Positions 11,254 through 22,900 of a DNA stretch of 64,000 bases are shown here, piece after piece (the stretch's first letter is position 1; every line of letters begins with the position of its first letter). The notes beneath the pieces are model-generated. The model was given only the letters and a program-made list of their open reading frames with translations. It ran no database searches and was not told where the DNA came from. The translations under genes and the position numbers were made by a program. This DNA is from Elmis aenea (lineage: Eukaryota; Arthropoda; Insecta; Coleoptera; Elmidae), in NCBI GenBank assembly GCA_947652605.1, contig OX393577.1:49761494-49825493 (forward strand), in the 5' to 3' direction.

Positions 11254-14200
11254 TATTAGAATTATTTAATTGCTAAAATAAATATGTAGTTGATCATTAA
11301 TCGTTATTTTAAATGATCTTTTGTAGAAAGAGAATATGTGACAATAATTCTATTGTATGTATAAATCAATCAACTACTTAAAAAACTATTCCAAGTGAAT
11401 TATGTACATTTTGCATTTTGTTATTAAAAAAAGATTTAAAAATACTTTTAAACAAAATAATGATTTGAAAGAACCCAATTATTATTAGCAACGTTTTAAA
11501 AAAATATTCATTACAAAATAGTTTAGTTTATCTCAATAGCTTGATAAGTCAATGTTCCTGCAAAAACTCAATTTAAAAAAAAAAAGTAAATTCAAGAATT
11601 TTGAAGGTTATAAGTTATAAATGTTAAAAATTGTCATCAGTTACTGATACTATTAAATTGTCGGATTTTGTAAATAATGTTTAATTAATAAACAGTCATG
11701 CACTTTATTTTCAGTAAAAATATTGCAGTTGTTTCTACGATTCTGATGTAAATACTGGATATATTTCGGTTTTTTTAAATAAAAGTTTTTGAAAAAAATT
11801 ATACCGACTTTTTTCGGGTGCTCTATAAATTAAAAAATTCTTGTTTCATAATATTTTTAAGCAGGCAGTACAGCGTGGTCTCTTCTTCGAATCTGAATGC
11901 TTATCATTATTTTACACTCACTTACATTTGACGAGCTTGTTCCTAGCTACACATCGCATAAAACTGTGTTGGAGCCATATGCGGCTCGAATATATTTAAA
12001 CATAATTACTTCCTGTGGAGTGACAATTATATACCTAGACCAGGGCCGCCTCAATATAAATGAGAACGATGATTTAGCAGATAATGAACCGTCATCATGG
12101 GGCTATTACGTCTTTTCAGTATCTTTATTGGTTGTGCGTTAGTTACAGTTTTTTTCTATAAAAGACGTAATTATTTGCGGGTTATAAATGGCTTTTTTAA
12201 GAGCAGCTTGATCCTTTAGTTATTGTTTATGATAGTACAATGGAATTAAGTCTTAAACGGTTTTTCGGATGTGCTTTGTAATCATTGTTTAATAGTTTGC
12301 GTTATTAACAAAGACAAGTCTATAATGTTTTAGTGATACTTAAGGTAGCTAAATTTGGGGTAAAAAAATATGATTTTTTTAAACTGTTCAAGTAATTTGG
12401 AACGAATTTGACTATATGTATAGGGTGAAATTGCAAGTGATTGAATTGTCATCGTTTTGAAATTTACCGCCAGATCAATTTGTTTTTTAGTTCTGTACGC
12501 TGTTTTTTTTAAATCAGTCAACTATTTCACTCAAATTGCTTAATAATGTAGTTAAAAGAAAAATGATCATAAAATAAGTCGATTAGTAAAATTTACAAAA
12601 AAAAATGAAACTAAAAGATTTCTCATTCATTTTGTTCTTGTAGATTGATCCAGCAGTTACTTGAAGATAACGCTATTTTTTTAATTAAGTTCAGCTTATA
12701 AACCGTGCATTTTAAAGTGGGCAGTACCGATGGTGAGTCAAAGGTTTTCTCAAATTGCTTATAATAAAACAGTAAAAAGTAGGATGTGCAAAACAATTCT
12801 TTTTTTCTTTCAGTTTTTTCACAAAGATGAATCGAACAATATCAAAATCTGCTTGCTTGAAGTTTTTTTCTTTCTATTAATTATGTACTACCTCCACTGC
12901 CCTCTACTGGCGGAAATCGTTTAACACGAAATCATGGTTACCAAAATATTTTTTCGTCTCAAAGGAATTTCGAGTTCAAAGAAGTATACAAAATAAATCT
13001 CACCAATGTTTTTGATGTCATAATAATAGAGTTAAGATGTCCATTTAGAACAAAGTCCTCGATGTACTGTTTTTTAATGTAGTAAATATAAACATACATT
13101 TAAATCCAGAACACTTTTATTAGGCGCATAAAGAATCTTTTATTAGGTGTGCCTGCTGTTATTTTCAGTACGTATAATGTTACTTACATGTTTTTGTTGT
13201 TTTATTAAACATTTTCGCTTTTGACTCCCAATTTTCTTCGCCCGTCGCTTGGGGCTTGGGGGGCGCGCCACATAGATTAAGAATCACTGCTTTAAGCTAA
13301 ATAGCGCTTAGTTTATGCCCATATTTTTCTTCCATTGCTCTGTCAAGGGAGGTCAATTTACGAATTTTTTACTTGTTGAGCCTCTCGGATGCATAATCTA
13401 TTCGTGTTAAGCATTTCTAGTTTCGTCTTTAAAAAAAATAAATATATGCAATTACATAGCATTTTGTTGGGACCAGAATATTATTTCACATTAACTGATT
13501 TTTCATCTTAACGGTTTGCGTGTTAAACGTTTTTCACTGTTCTACAATGTAAGATGAATTAAAATTTTTAAACTTTTGGTGAAATATTGATTTGATTAAT
13601 CGAACCAAAAAATCAGATTTTAAGTTTACATATGTTTTTTTGCTTAGTAAGTAGAATTTTCTTTTAGCTAAATATTTGAAATTTTATACAACAAAATTTT
13701 AAAGGTTATACAAGGAAATAATTTTAATATGATTTATAAATAAAGATTTAACTTTTTGTCATTAGCAACGATATAATGATTTCAAGTGAAGCGTTTTTAA
13801 AAGTAATTTATATTTTAGTAACATTAGCGAGTACTGTCCAGTAAATTTTTTCACTATTCAGTTCTATGGTTTCAATATATAAATCAATTATTTTTTAAAT
13901 TTAAAGCAATGCTATTACGTTGAGTATATTGCCATTATATAAAATTGTTAAAGATAATTTAAGTGCAGACTATTAATTTTATTTTTATTATAGGTACTGT
14001 TAATTAGTCCTGATGTATCTGTTCATAAAATTTTTATTTATTGCATGGTAAAAAATTAACTAAAACCAAAAATTAAAAGACACCAAAGCTTTCATGTAAA
14101 ATTTTATGATTTGATAATTTTTTGAAAGCATTCAACGACAAAACGACCTATATTTTCATTGTTGTAAATGTTAATTACAAATAAACAGATGGAAATGAGC

Positions 14201-14291
14201 ACCAATATAATTAAGTTTAATTAAAAATCACTTATGTTTACTTAAGAAGGATCTTTTGTAGAAATGCTAGACCATTTTTAAGACTCTAGTA
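11254..14291. other. Gene-free stretch
   Basis: No gene is supported. A frame at 11897-12142 (81 codons) has somewhat higher complexity than its surroundings but I recognise no family and see no convincing splice context. A solitary hAT-type end is listed at 13228-13289. The remainder is AT-rich. Confidence 0.5.
13228..13289. mobile_element. Solitary hAT-type right end
   Basis: GGGGGGCGCGCCACATAGAT followed by TAAGAATCACTG ends at 13289; its complement starts CAGTGATTCTTAATC, a common hAT MITE terminus. A GC-rich subterminal patch (GCCCGTCGCTTGGGGCTTGG) precedes it. No left partner was found. Confidence 0.4.
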
Positions 14292-14299
14292 GTCTAGTA

Positions 14300-15021
14300 C
14301 AACGGTGGGCAACCTCCGGCCCGCGGGCCAACTCCTGCCCGCGTAAAGTTCTAATCCGGCCCGCGAGATCTTTAGAAGAAATAATAAATAAATATTTTCA
14401 AAAACAAAAATTTGAAAGAAAAGGATTAGGTTAGTACCTAACATAAGGAAAAACGAGACATCTACAGTTTAATTTTCGATATAATTCGTCTTATTTAAAT
14501 TAAACACACATAGCTACATCTTTGTTCATAATTTAGTACTAACGTCGTAACATAGAAAGTCGTAACGCAGAAACTTCGGAAATGTTCAATAATCGTTTAA
14601 CGTCGGAAATGTTCGACAATTCGTTTTTCGTTCGTGGAATCCCCCGTGTAGTCGTAGTGTCGTAGTAAATGAATTGTCGCATAGTTTTAAAGTGAAATAT
14701 TTAATTAAAATTAATATTTATTTATTAAAGGTAATAAAAAAAAATCTCGTATAATTTAAATTTTAAATAAGAAAAATAATTATAAATATTTATTTTAGTT
14801 CTGAAAGCAAAATGGCATCGAACAACATTAAAAAACGAAAGGTTGATTTGGAAAACAGAGTTTTTCAAGATAAATGGACGTCGCAATATTTTTATATTAT
14901 TGTTTTTATATTTTCAGAAAAAAATTCAAGTAACAAAAATGTGTCCATTAACTACTAAGGCCCGCGGACGAAACGTAAATCTTATTCTGGCCCCTGTTAT
15001 ACAAAAGGTTGCCCACCCCTG
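14300..15021. mobile_element. 722-bp non-autonomous hAT element with 8-bp target duplication
   Basis: The ends are CAACGGTGGGCAACCTCCGG and, at the right, GGTTGCCCACCCCTG. The octamer GTCTAGTA flanks both sides exactly (14292-14299 and 15022-15029). Subterminal regions contain GGCCCGCG on the left and GGCCCGCGG on the right. The interior keeps the first part of a transposase frame (14812-14958). Confidence 0.88.
14812..14958 (+). pseudogene. hAT transposase N-terminal fragment
   Basis: A 48-codon frame begins MASNNIKKRKVDLENRVFQD and continues KWTSQYFYI before turning into unrelated residues and a stop. The KKRKVD-(x)n-FQ-x-KW-x-x-x-YFF pattern is the usual beginning of hAT transposases of the ZBED5/SCAND3-like group, just ahead of the BED-type zinc finger. 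Homology stops after about 29 codons, so the finger and catalytic domain are absent. It sits in the middle of a hAT element with intact ends and target duplication, consistent with an internal-deletion derivative. Confidence 0.6.
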
Positions 15022-15416
15022 GTCTAGTACATACTTCATTTCTTGTTTTCCTACAAAAAAAAAGAATGATATTAATAAATTAATCACCTAAAATTTAGGT
15101 CCTAAATAATTCAAGCATTTATCAAAGAGCTGAAAGAAAACTATTGATAGGTAGGTATTATATCGACGATATTTGAACATTAGCGAAATATCTTTATTGG
15201 AATTTTCGCTTTCGATAGCGTCTTCATTCGATCCATTACAGGTAATGTCAATTGTCTTATATAAATACCAGAACTGATAGTCATATCCTGTCGGATCCAG
15301 TTTGAACAGCGGGACACGCACACTATAATCTGGCTGTCGGTGTCAAACCACAAGGCGGCGCCGCCAATGGTAACAAGCGACGGACTACACGCCGTTTGCC
15401 TTCATTCAAAAAACAA

Positions 15417-15450
15417 AAAACTATAATGGGACTTTAGTCCATTATAGTTT
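15417..15450. repeat. Short hairpin
   Basis: AAAACTATAATGG, then GACTTTAGTC, then CCATTATAGTTTT forms a perfect stem with a partly palindromic centre. Confidence 0.65.
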
Positions 15451-15776
15451 TAATATTACTATAACAAAAAAACCGACCGCACGGTTCTATTACATCATTA
15501 TATTAAACGAACTAAGTTAAAAATACCGTAAAATTTTAAACTAATTAATGAACCACATTATTGTCAGAGTGGGTTTAGCTAATTTCAGGGACTCTGGTGG
15601 AAATTGCAAAAGACTCGTATAATTGCAAATACGTTTTGCAAGAGACAAAATACCTAAAAACAGATAATTAAGAAATTATCTGAACAAAAATAGTAATCCT
15701 TGCAGTTTCCATGCCACAAGCATATTATGTCCTGTTTATGTAATACTTAATACTTTGCATCTCTTTTTGGCATTTG

Positions 15777-15971
15777 CAGTTGTTGACTCCACGGACCTCT
15801 GGTGGTCCCTAAATCCTTCTAAAAGGGTCCTCTGAGCCTTTTCATACTGTTCAAAAATCATCCAAATACAAAAATATAACAAAATATTGTCTAAAAACAA
15901 TCTACTGGGATCCTCAACAAGCTTTTTATTTTGAAAAGGGTCCTCAAAGTAAAAAGATTAAGAAACGCTGA
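15777..15971. mobile_element. Probable hAT-type MITE
   Basis: The right end is TAAGAAACGCTG, whose complement CAGCGTTTCTTA is a typical hAT MITE end. The left end CAGTTGTTGACTCC is a diverged match. Both subterminal parts carry GGGTCCTC or GGACC motifs. No 8-bp duplication is recognisable. Confidence 0.4.
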
Positions 15972-17336
15972 TGTAGGGTATAACGAAATTATTTTTTTTA
16001 GCTACGTAGATATTATCTATATCCAAATTTAAAATATTAAAAAAAAATGGCATTAGGATCTTTGGGTTAGACTATCTAAAACCAAAGTTAAATTCCTCAT
16101 CACAAAATCATTGCAAATATGTTCGTATAAATTGGATAATCTACGATACAGGATGAACAAATGCAGACATGCTAACATTCATTTTACAAAGCAATCACAC
16201 AGTAAAAAGTTCGGTGTCAATTTTAATGCCAAAATGACACGAAATTTGGAGTATGTAGGGTCACTTAAAAATTGAATTTAGTTTAATGAAAATATACGTG
16301 AGCCGGCCCATGACGCATGGACCAGACCAGAGATGAACTAAACCTACTGGTCCGATATGATGTGTTAAAATAAACTGACACAAATATTTTGTCCAAGTAC
16401 ACCAACCAAGCCGATTAACTACAGTCGATTTTTTATTGTGTACCTATATGTATTTCCAGAAAAATATAAGAATCGACAATTTGAGAGAAAAGCAAGTATA
16501 ACTAATAGGTACTTTCTATTTTTTCTGCATGTTGTTGCTCCAAACCAGGTGCGCACAAACAAATTTTATATGGGGGCAGACAGTTGTTATTTATTTTAAA
16601 TCAAACTTTTCTTAGATACCATTTTCAATATTAATTAAAATTTACTAGTGTGTGAATACGTAGCTGAATTTCAGTTGTTACATAGTTTTGAATAGTATTT
16701 TGTTGTAAAGTTTATGTGTATACGTGTATTATAAAAATAAAAACATCGAATAAGTATAATCGATTATGTTAGTGACATTCAAAAATAAATAAGGGTTAAA
16801 GTGTTAAAAGCATTTTGCGTGAAGTTAAGTTTAAATAGTCTCCGCTACTATGTTGAAATAAAGACATCAATTCAAAATACGGTGACGATCTGATGCGGCA
16901 GGTAACAAATCACTGCCGAGGGCTGAACGTCATATACCTGACGCACCTGTACAACCAATCCTGCACGCTCAGATTCTATCGCGACACGCCCGCCTTCTAG
17001 AATTAAACTTTGTTCCCTAAGTGAAACAAAGTTTTAAGGGGAAACATTTTAATTAAAATTATATGGTTTTAAAGATAATGAGAGCTTGATCAGTTATTGT
17101 CAAACTGCGCTTAGATTTAATTTTGTTTGATAAACTATATTTTACTTTTTTTTTTAAATGTTAATAAATAGATATTTTTTACAATGACAGACGTGTTAAT
17201 TAAAAAATAATTTTACTGGTAATTCGCAAAATTATATTTTTGTTACGTAATTGCAATAAGATTTATGATTTTGCACATTGGACTTAAAAAAATGTTTTTA
17301 ATAAATGAATCGCGGGACCCCTACGTATGAGAGACT

Positions 17337-17561
17337 CCGTGGCGTAAATAGGAGACCTGCAAGGCCTGGGGTGCAGGCGGGCCCCCGACAAAGGGACCCT
17401 TGAGAAAAGATATCTTAATAGTTGTCTGATATCATATTTGTTTTTTTTTCTATCAAGATTGTAAAAGAATCATAGATTTTTTATACATTCAGAAAAAATG
17501 TGAAAAGGTCCCGAATTTGCACCACCGGCGGGCCCCCAGTATCTTAGTTGCGCTACCAGGG
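17337..17561. mobile_element. Probable MITE, about 225 bp
   Basis: CCGTGGCGTAAATAGGAGAC at the left pairs with the complement of the right end, CCCTGGTAGCGCAACTAAGA. Both sides carry GCGGGCCCCC (17377-17386, 17528-17537). The interior is AT-rich. No clear target duplication, so superfamily is uncertain (hAT-like ends). Confidence 0.42.
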
Positions 17562-18706
17562 ATTTGGTTGGTTCATCCCTTAAAAAATATTGTTTCATGT
17601 TTTAATACTAACACCAATGAAAATGTATACAAGTTTTGAGTAACTATATTCTTACATTTTACACTCGAATCCTCAGATGCAAAAGCTGGATGGGCAAGTC
17701 TTTTTGTTATTTTTTTTTAAAATGGTAGTATGAGATCAATTACTATTAGATAATTTTATCAATTGTACATAAGCGTAAATTTTTGTAGTTGTACCTACAT
17801 TGTAGGTGCTGATAGCAAAATATTTATTTTATAATATTATTTCCCTAAGTATTATTAATAACAAAATTCAGATATTTAGGTTGAAATAACAAATTAAATT
17901 AATATAAAATTAATTAAATACTAACACAAATAAGCGCATACAAATGAAACTTCCAATAATAACGAAGCTTTTACATTTGTATCTGCAACCCAAATAGCAC
18001 ATCAGTAAGTTGGGTATTAGGCAAACAAAGTCACGGGTCTTAAATATTTCAAACAAAGTCGCACAGTGGTTATTATTTAACCTTTTATCACGCATCCCTG
18101 TTTATATACCTCCCAAATTTAATAGTTTTTGAAATCCCAACTGAACCTATTAATTTTTTAATTTGCACTAATTTTTTCATTTAATCACAGTTTCTGTCAT
18201 AAACATTGGAGATTTTTCTTTTAAAAGATGCTACAAAAAATATTTTCTTTGCCAGACCTTGAGGTTTGATATAAACGTAACTTATGTACAGGATTTGGAA
18301 TAATTAAATAAATCGATATCGAATAGGAACTGTTACGGAGTGTTTAAAAATGCTGTTTAATTTTTAAAACCATGTCGAGATTAATATTAATTTAAAAAAA
18401 TAAAACTATACACAATGATCCTAAAACCCTTCGTTTAGTAGTTATTGGTTGTTTCTCTGCAAAACCTTCCTTCGAATTCAGGACTGTTAAACGAGCGTGG
18501 TCTACCATAGTCAACGAATTCGGTTCAAATATTTCCGTGTCGTTAACGTTAAGAATGTTTGGAAAACATTTTTCTGGTTGGCTACCCGCCTCTATGGTTC
18601 TGATAGCTCTTCCACACTTAAATGTCTATCTATCATTTCAGGAATTGTGCAACTGTTAAACAAAATTTTTACAAACACTACTCATAAAATAAGTTATGCA
18701 TTAGAA

Positions 18707-18962
18707 CAGAAATGGGCAAATGCCGGCCCGCGGACCGGATGCGACCACCGACAACATCCAATCCGGCCCTATACATGAATTTTTTTTTAAATTTTTATGA
18801 ATTTGATGTTAGAAAAGTTATTTTTAAATATTTTTTAGGTTCTGAAAAACTTTAAGGCTCAGCAAAAGATTTTTAATACCCCTCACATATAAATTATTCC
18901 GGCCCGCGTCATAATAACTAATATTCATCCGGCCTTCTACAGAAAACAATTGCCTATCCCTG
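18707..18962. mobile_element. hAT-type MITE, 256 bp
   Basis: CAGAAATGGGCAAATGCCGG on the left pairs with the complement of AATTGCCTATCCCTG on the right. Subterminal GGCCCGCG motifs face each other, as in the 14300 element. The flanking octamers CATTAGAA and CATTCGTG agree at five of eight positions, suggesting a decayed duplication. Confidence 0.6.
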
Positions 18963-18984
18963 CATTCGTGTTCGGAACATTCTT

Positions 18985-19110
18985 GGCCCACAATTTTTCG
19001 CCTCCACAATTCTTCGCCCACAATTCTTCGCCTACACAATTCTTCGCCTACACAATTCTTCGCCGCTACAATTCTTCGCCGCTACAATTCTTCGCCCAGC
19101 AATTTTTCGC
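18985..19110. repeat. Minisatellite, about 17-18 bp unit, 7-8 copies
   Basis: Units of the form ACAATTCTTCGCC plus 3-5 variable bases (CAC, TAC, GCT) recur head to tail. Edge units are diverged (AATTTTTCGC). Starts about 22 bp after the hAT-type MITE. Confidence 0.8.
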
Positions 19111-19788
19111 ATAAAAGTCGCGAATTTTAAAGTCGCGACTTTAAATGTCACCGTGTGAACTAACCTTAAATGTGGAAATGTAGATCGGCCAGAAAATTAA
19201 TTTATAACTCATAAAGACGGGTTTTAGACAAGTTAGTCACCTTAGCAGAAAACATAATAATGTAAAGGTGTATTTAATAAAACTGTGTTTGGTACTGAAG
19301 AAAATCAAATAGAAACGGATGAATAAGTTGTTCGTCGAGATTTGATGGTCAAATTTTTTTATTTTTTGTAAACGCCATATTGGATTTGTTGGTAAATTAT
19401 ATGATAGATACAATTCAGTTATTAACGAAGTTAAAACAATAGACGTGAATGTATTGGAAAAAAAAACACATTTAACCGTAAAAACCTATATCAAATATTT
19501 GTCGTGGGCGTCTGATAATATAGACACGCCACTGAAATTCCTGCTCAAATACCCAAACTTAAAAACATGTGCGACATCGTTATATTATTGCTTTATTTAT
19601 TGTGCATATAAACTCTACAAATGTGACAAGCTTAAAATATTTATTTCATAATAAAAACCCTTTATTATTCCAATCTAATAAATTATGATATAAGTAATGA
19701 TCACTTTTTAGAGATAATTAGATATACATACTTGTATTTTAGCGCTTAATTAGCAATAATAGGTCTTCGCATAAATTAGTCAAAAACG
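19111..19788. other. Downstream flank of the cathepsin B gene
   Basis: No gene supported. A 68-codon frame at 19445-19651 has no recognisable family. Several TTTATT motifs (AATAAA on the minus strand) lie at 19660-19690 and could serve as alternative poly(A) signals for cathepsin B. Confidence 0.45.
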
Positions 19789-19794
19789 TTTATT
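19789..19794 (-). promoter_or_regulatory. Poly(A) signal abutting the cathepsin B stop codon
   Basis: On the minus strand the stop TAA is followed immediately by AATAAA (TTTATT at 19789-19794). If used, the 3' untranslated region would be only about 20-30 nt. Other AATAAA motifs lie 100-130 bp further down, so which is used cannot be told. Confidence 0.5.
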
Positions 19795-19997
19795 TTATGC
19801 TGGGATACCAGCACTGATGCTGCTTTCAATGCCGCAATGGTCTTCACCGCGTAATATTTTGACATATCCGTTGTCTCCCCAGTCGGAATTCCAAGAGTTT
19901 GCAATCAACCAGTATGGTGTGTCGTTTTCCACACCCCAACCTAGAATTCTTATAGCGTGGCCGCCAAGGAACTTTCCTTTTACGTGTTGATATACTC
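19795..19997 (-). CDS. Cathepsin B exon 4 (codons 265-331, stop)
   Basis: The acceptor TTTTTAG|GAGTATATC completes Gly265. It encodes [20 protein letters not shown] with catalytic His278, then [19 protein letters not shown] with Asn298 and [17 protein letters not shown]. The TAA stop is at 19797-19795. 203 nt. Confidence 0.93.
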
Positions 19998-22900
19998 CTA
20001 AAAATAATATTCTTTCATTAGAAATAAATATTCCGAACAATTTTTTTTTTTAATAAAAAATTGGGCTCTTGTTTCGTTATAAGAAAGCATTATTTTTGAT
20101 TATACGGACTCAGCTTGACCGATTTGCAGGTGTAAGTTATTTAAAAGTTTTATGATCTTACAATAACATTGAACAGAAAATCAAAGAAAAGAATATTTAT
20201 TGTACGTCCACAAAATATTGCACAGTATAGCTATGGTAATAAAGATTTTCCATCAAAGCAGAGAACAGCGACGTTTTTCCACATATATTTAACCTTGCAC
20301 GGGTCAAATAATGGCACAGCGGCATTGTGGTCACCATTTATAAATGTTGTTTCCACTTTTTTGAACTTTTTTAACGTGCTCTAAAGGAAAAGCAACTTTA
20401 TTTTGTTCTAGTTGGTGCGCTTTAAACACTTATTATTAGTAAAACTAATTTAAATCGTTTGTATTTACAACTAAGGGAATGGTATTCCAATCGAGACTTT
20501 ATCTGGTAAAACAAAAGAAAGAATTGCCTGTTCAAAATGATTTACATAAAAAATACATTTTAGTAAATTCATGTTTCATACGCACCCTTTAGGTATTGTA
20601 TTTTTAAGGATATTATATGATTCGACCGCAGTCGGGCGAGCTTCTTTATTAAAATGGCAATGATAGGTATTAAAACGCAGGGTGGATAAAAATCATGATT
20701 TACCATATTATCGAATTTAGTGACATATTCACATTCTATTTCTGTTTTGTGCTAATATATTTAATAACCAATATATTTAATTCATTGGTGAATTTTTGTC
20801 AAAATGAAAAATTAAATATAAGGATTGAATTTTGAAAAAATCAGTGCTAAATGGTGATGTTTAATTAATTATATACAGGGTGAGTCATTAGTGCGGGATC
20901 GGTCGATTGTGGCTAAACTGCTGGAGATATGAAGTTGAATCAAATGCTATTTTATACAGTTTTTTCTAAACAACACAATAAAAATATTTTCAAATATACA
21001 GGGTGAGTCACCTTTCTGGAACTAATAGCAACTTTTATATTTCAAATACAATACCCAATTTTTTATTTAATATTTTTGACCGCCTTAATTTTAGCTTTGC
21101 ATCAATATAAAATACTCAGGTTTTTATACGGCGTTGTAAAAAAAACATTAATTTTCTAAATTAATCAAGGTTTTAAGTCTTTATTTAAAAAATTCTCCTG
21201 AAGTTATTTTGAAGTACAGAGTTTTAATTTTTTATGGACATGCAGAAAAAATGTCTCTGTTCGCTCGATATGAAAAAATTTGAATCACACATACAGGAGT
21301 GTTTATAAATAGGTGGAAACTTCCATGATTTTTAAAAGCTCGTAACTCGATTTTTTCAAATGCGAACCCCTGTATTTTTTATGTCATCGAATTCGTCTTT
21401 AAAAGAGCTTCATATTTTGTTAAGTGTGTCCTATACCCAAAACTCATACGTTTCTAGATATTCGACTTTATTTTTTCAAATCGGTATTGAAGCAATAGAG
21501 TGCCGTGGAAATTGAAAAAACTGACTGTTCGCTTCGCTAACGTCAAAAACTTGTCATTTATTTTTTGAATTATTGCATTTCCACAATGAATATTACTTTA
21601 CAAGAGCGAATTGATATGTTTTATTCACCATTTAGTGTATTTAATTACTAATAGTAATACAATTTTGTTTTATTATAAATATTATATTGTATCTACTCAT
21701 TTATAATCTGTGATTTAAATTGATAATTTAAAAAAAAAACACTTGATTTAAATCATGATTTAAATCAATTGATTTAAATCTGCTCAACCCTGATTAAAAG
21801 TATCAAAAAGAGCTGCAAGATACCATGGCTTTATTCAAAAAAAAAATATTATGAAGGCAAAACTTTTGATTTTTGTCAATTTTGTTCTCTACATTTATGT
21901 TTATTAATAGATACTTAAATTGGTCAATATTTACAAAGAGGGGAGGGCAAATGCCATAACAGTAGTTAGCATGACAGCATATTGTTTTTAAAATTAATAG
22001 TTTTCTATGTTTTTGCCAGTGTACAAATTTTGACAAATATAATATTTGTAATTTATTAGTGCAAATTAATATATCATTAATTAAAAAAAAAATTTTGAAC
22101 ATAAATTAATAAATAAGTTTATAATTTTCTTACCGTGCGTTAAGACTAGTAATTTTTTTAAGATATTTATTGTCTTTGTTTTTAAAATAGTGCAATTTTC
22201 GTTTGTTCTTAAACGCTCAGAAATTGACTTGGTTGTCGTACACAAGCCAATAATTAACAGCGTTTTTACTATCGTAGTACTAGATCAGATCATTATATTG
22301 TTGTATTATTAATTGTTTTGAACGTACTATTCACGAATGCAATGGATAACGCCAATGTCAAAATGTTATTTTGCACACCGTGTGACAACGACACACTTTT
22401 CCCTTGTGTAACATAAAGATTATTTCCTAGAACTGTGGCAAAACGTATAAAAACATTAAAATTTTGGCATTAAGTTGCGTGAAACACTTGGAACAGTACC
22501 CTGTTACTGTGAAAGTAGAAGCCACAGATGCTTGGGTATGTTCTGTGGTAGATGTGATGTTACATAAAATTTTTAGATGATAACCAGCTCAAATTGTGAA
22601 GATAGTAAACCCAATTATTTTCAAAATAAAGAAAATTAGTGATATTAGTGAATAAAAATGTTTGCCCTACTTTGTACCTTTTCACTTCACAATAAAGTGA
22701 CAAGTTATTTTATAATTGATGATAAAAACGGAAGTAATGAAGTAAAATGACCCTTGAAAAATTCAAAATTATGCAATGGTATTTTTTTTAGACATGAAAA
22801 ACTAAACGCTATTCAACATTTTCAATATATTTTTGGTATTCATTTTTATGCTTTGCTAAATAGCTCTAATTTGAAATATAATACAATAATAATATTTGTC

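Larger units (their letters stand above)
15030..18706. other. Gene-poor stretch with MITE candidates
   Basis: No intact gene. A 77-codon open frame on the minus strand (15088-15321) has no ATG (it opens at GTG) and matches no family I know; it could be an exon or a remnant. Two MITE candidates and a short hairpin are listed separately. The rest is AT-rich. Confidence 0.5.

Noticed and set aside
15088..15321. Possible host exon on the minus strand
   Set aside because: Composition is mildly coding-like, but there is no ATG, no recognisable domain and no convincing splice partner. Mentioned only in the spacer entry.
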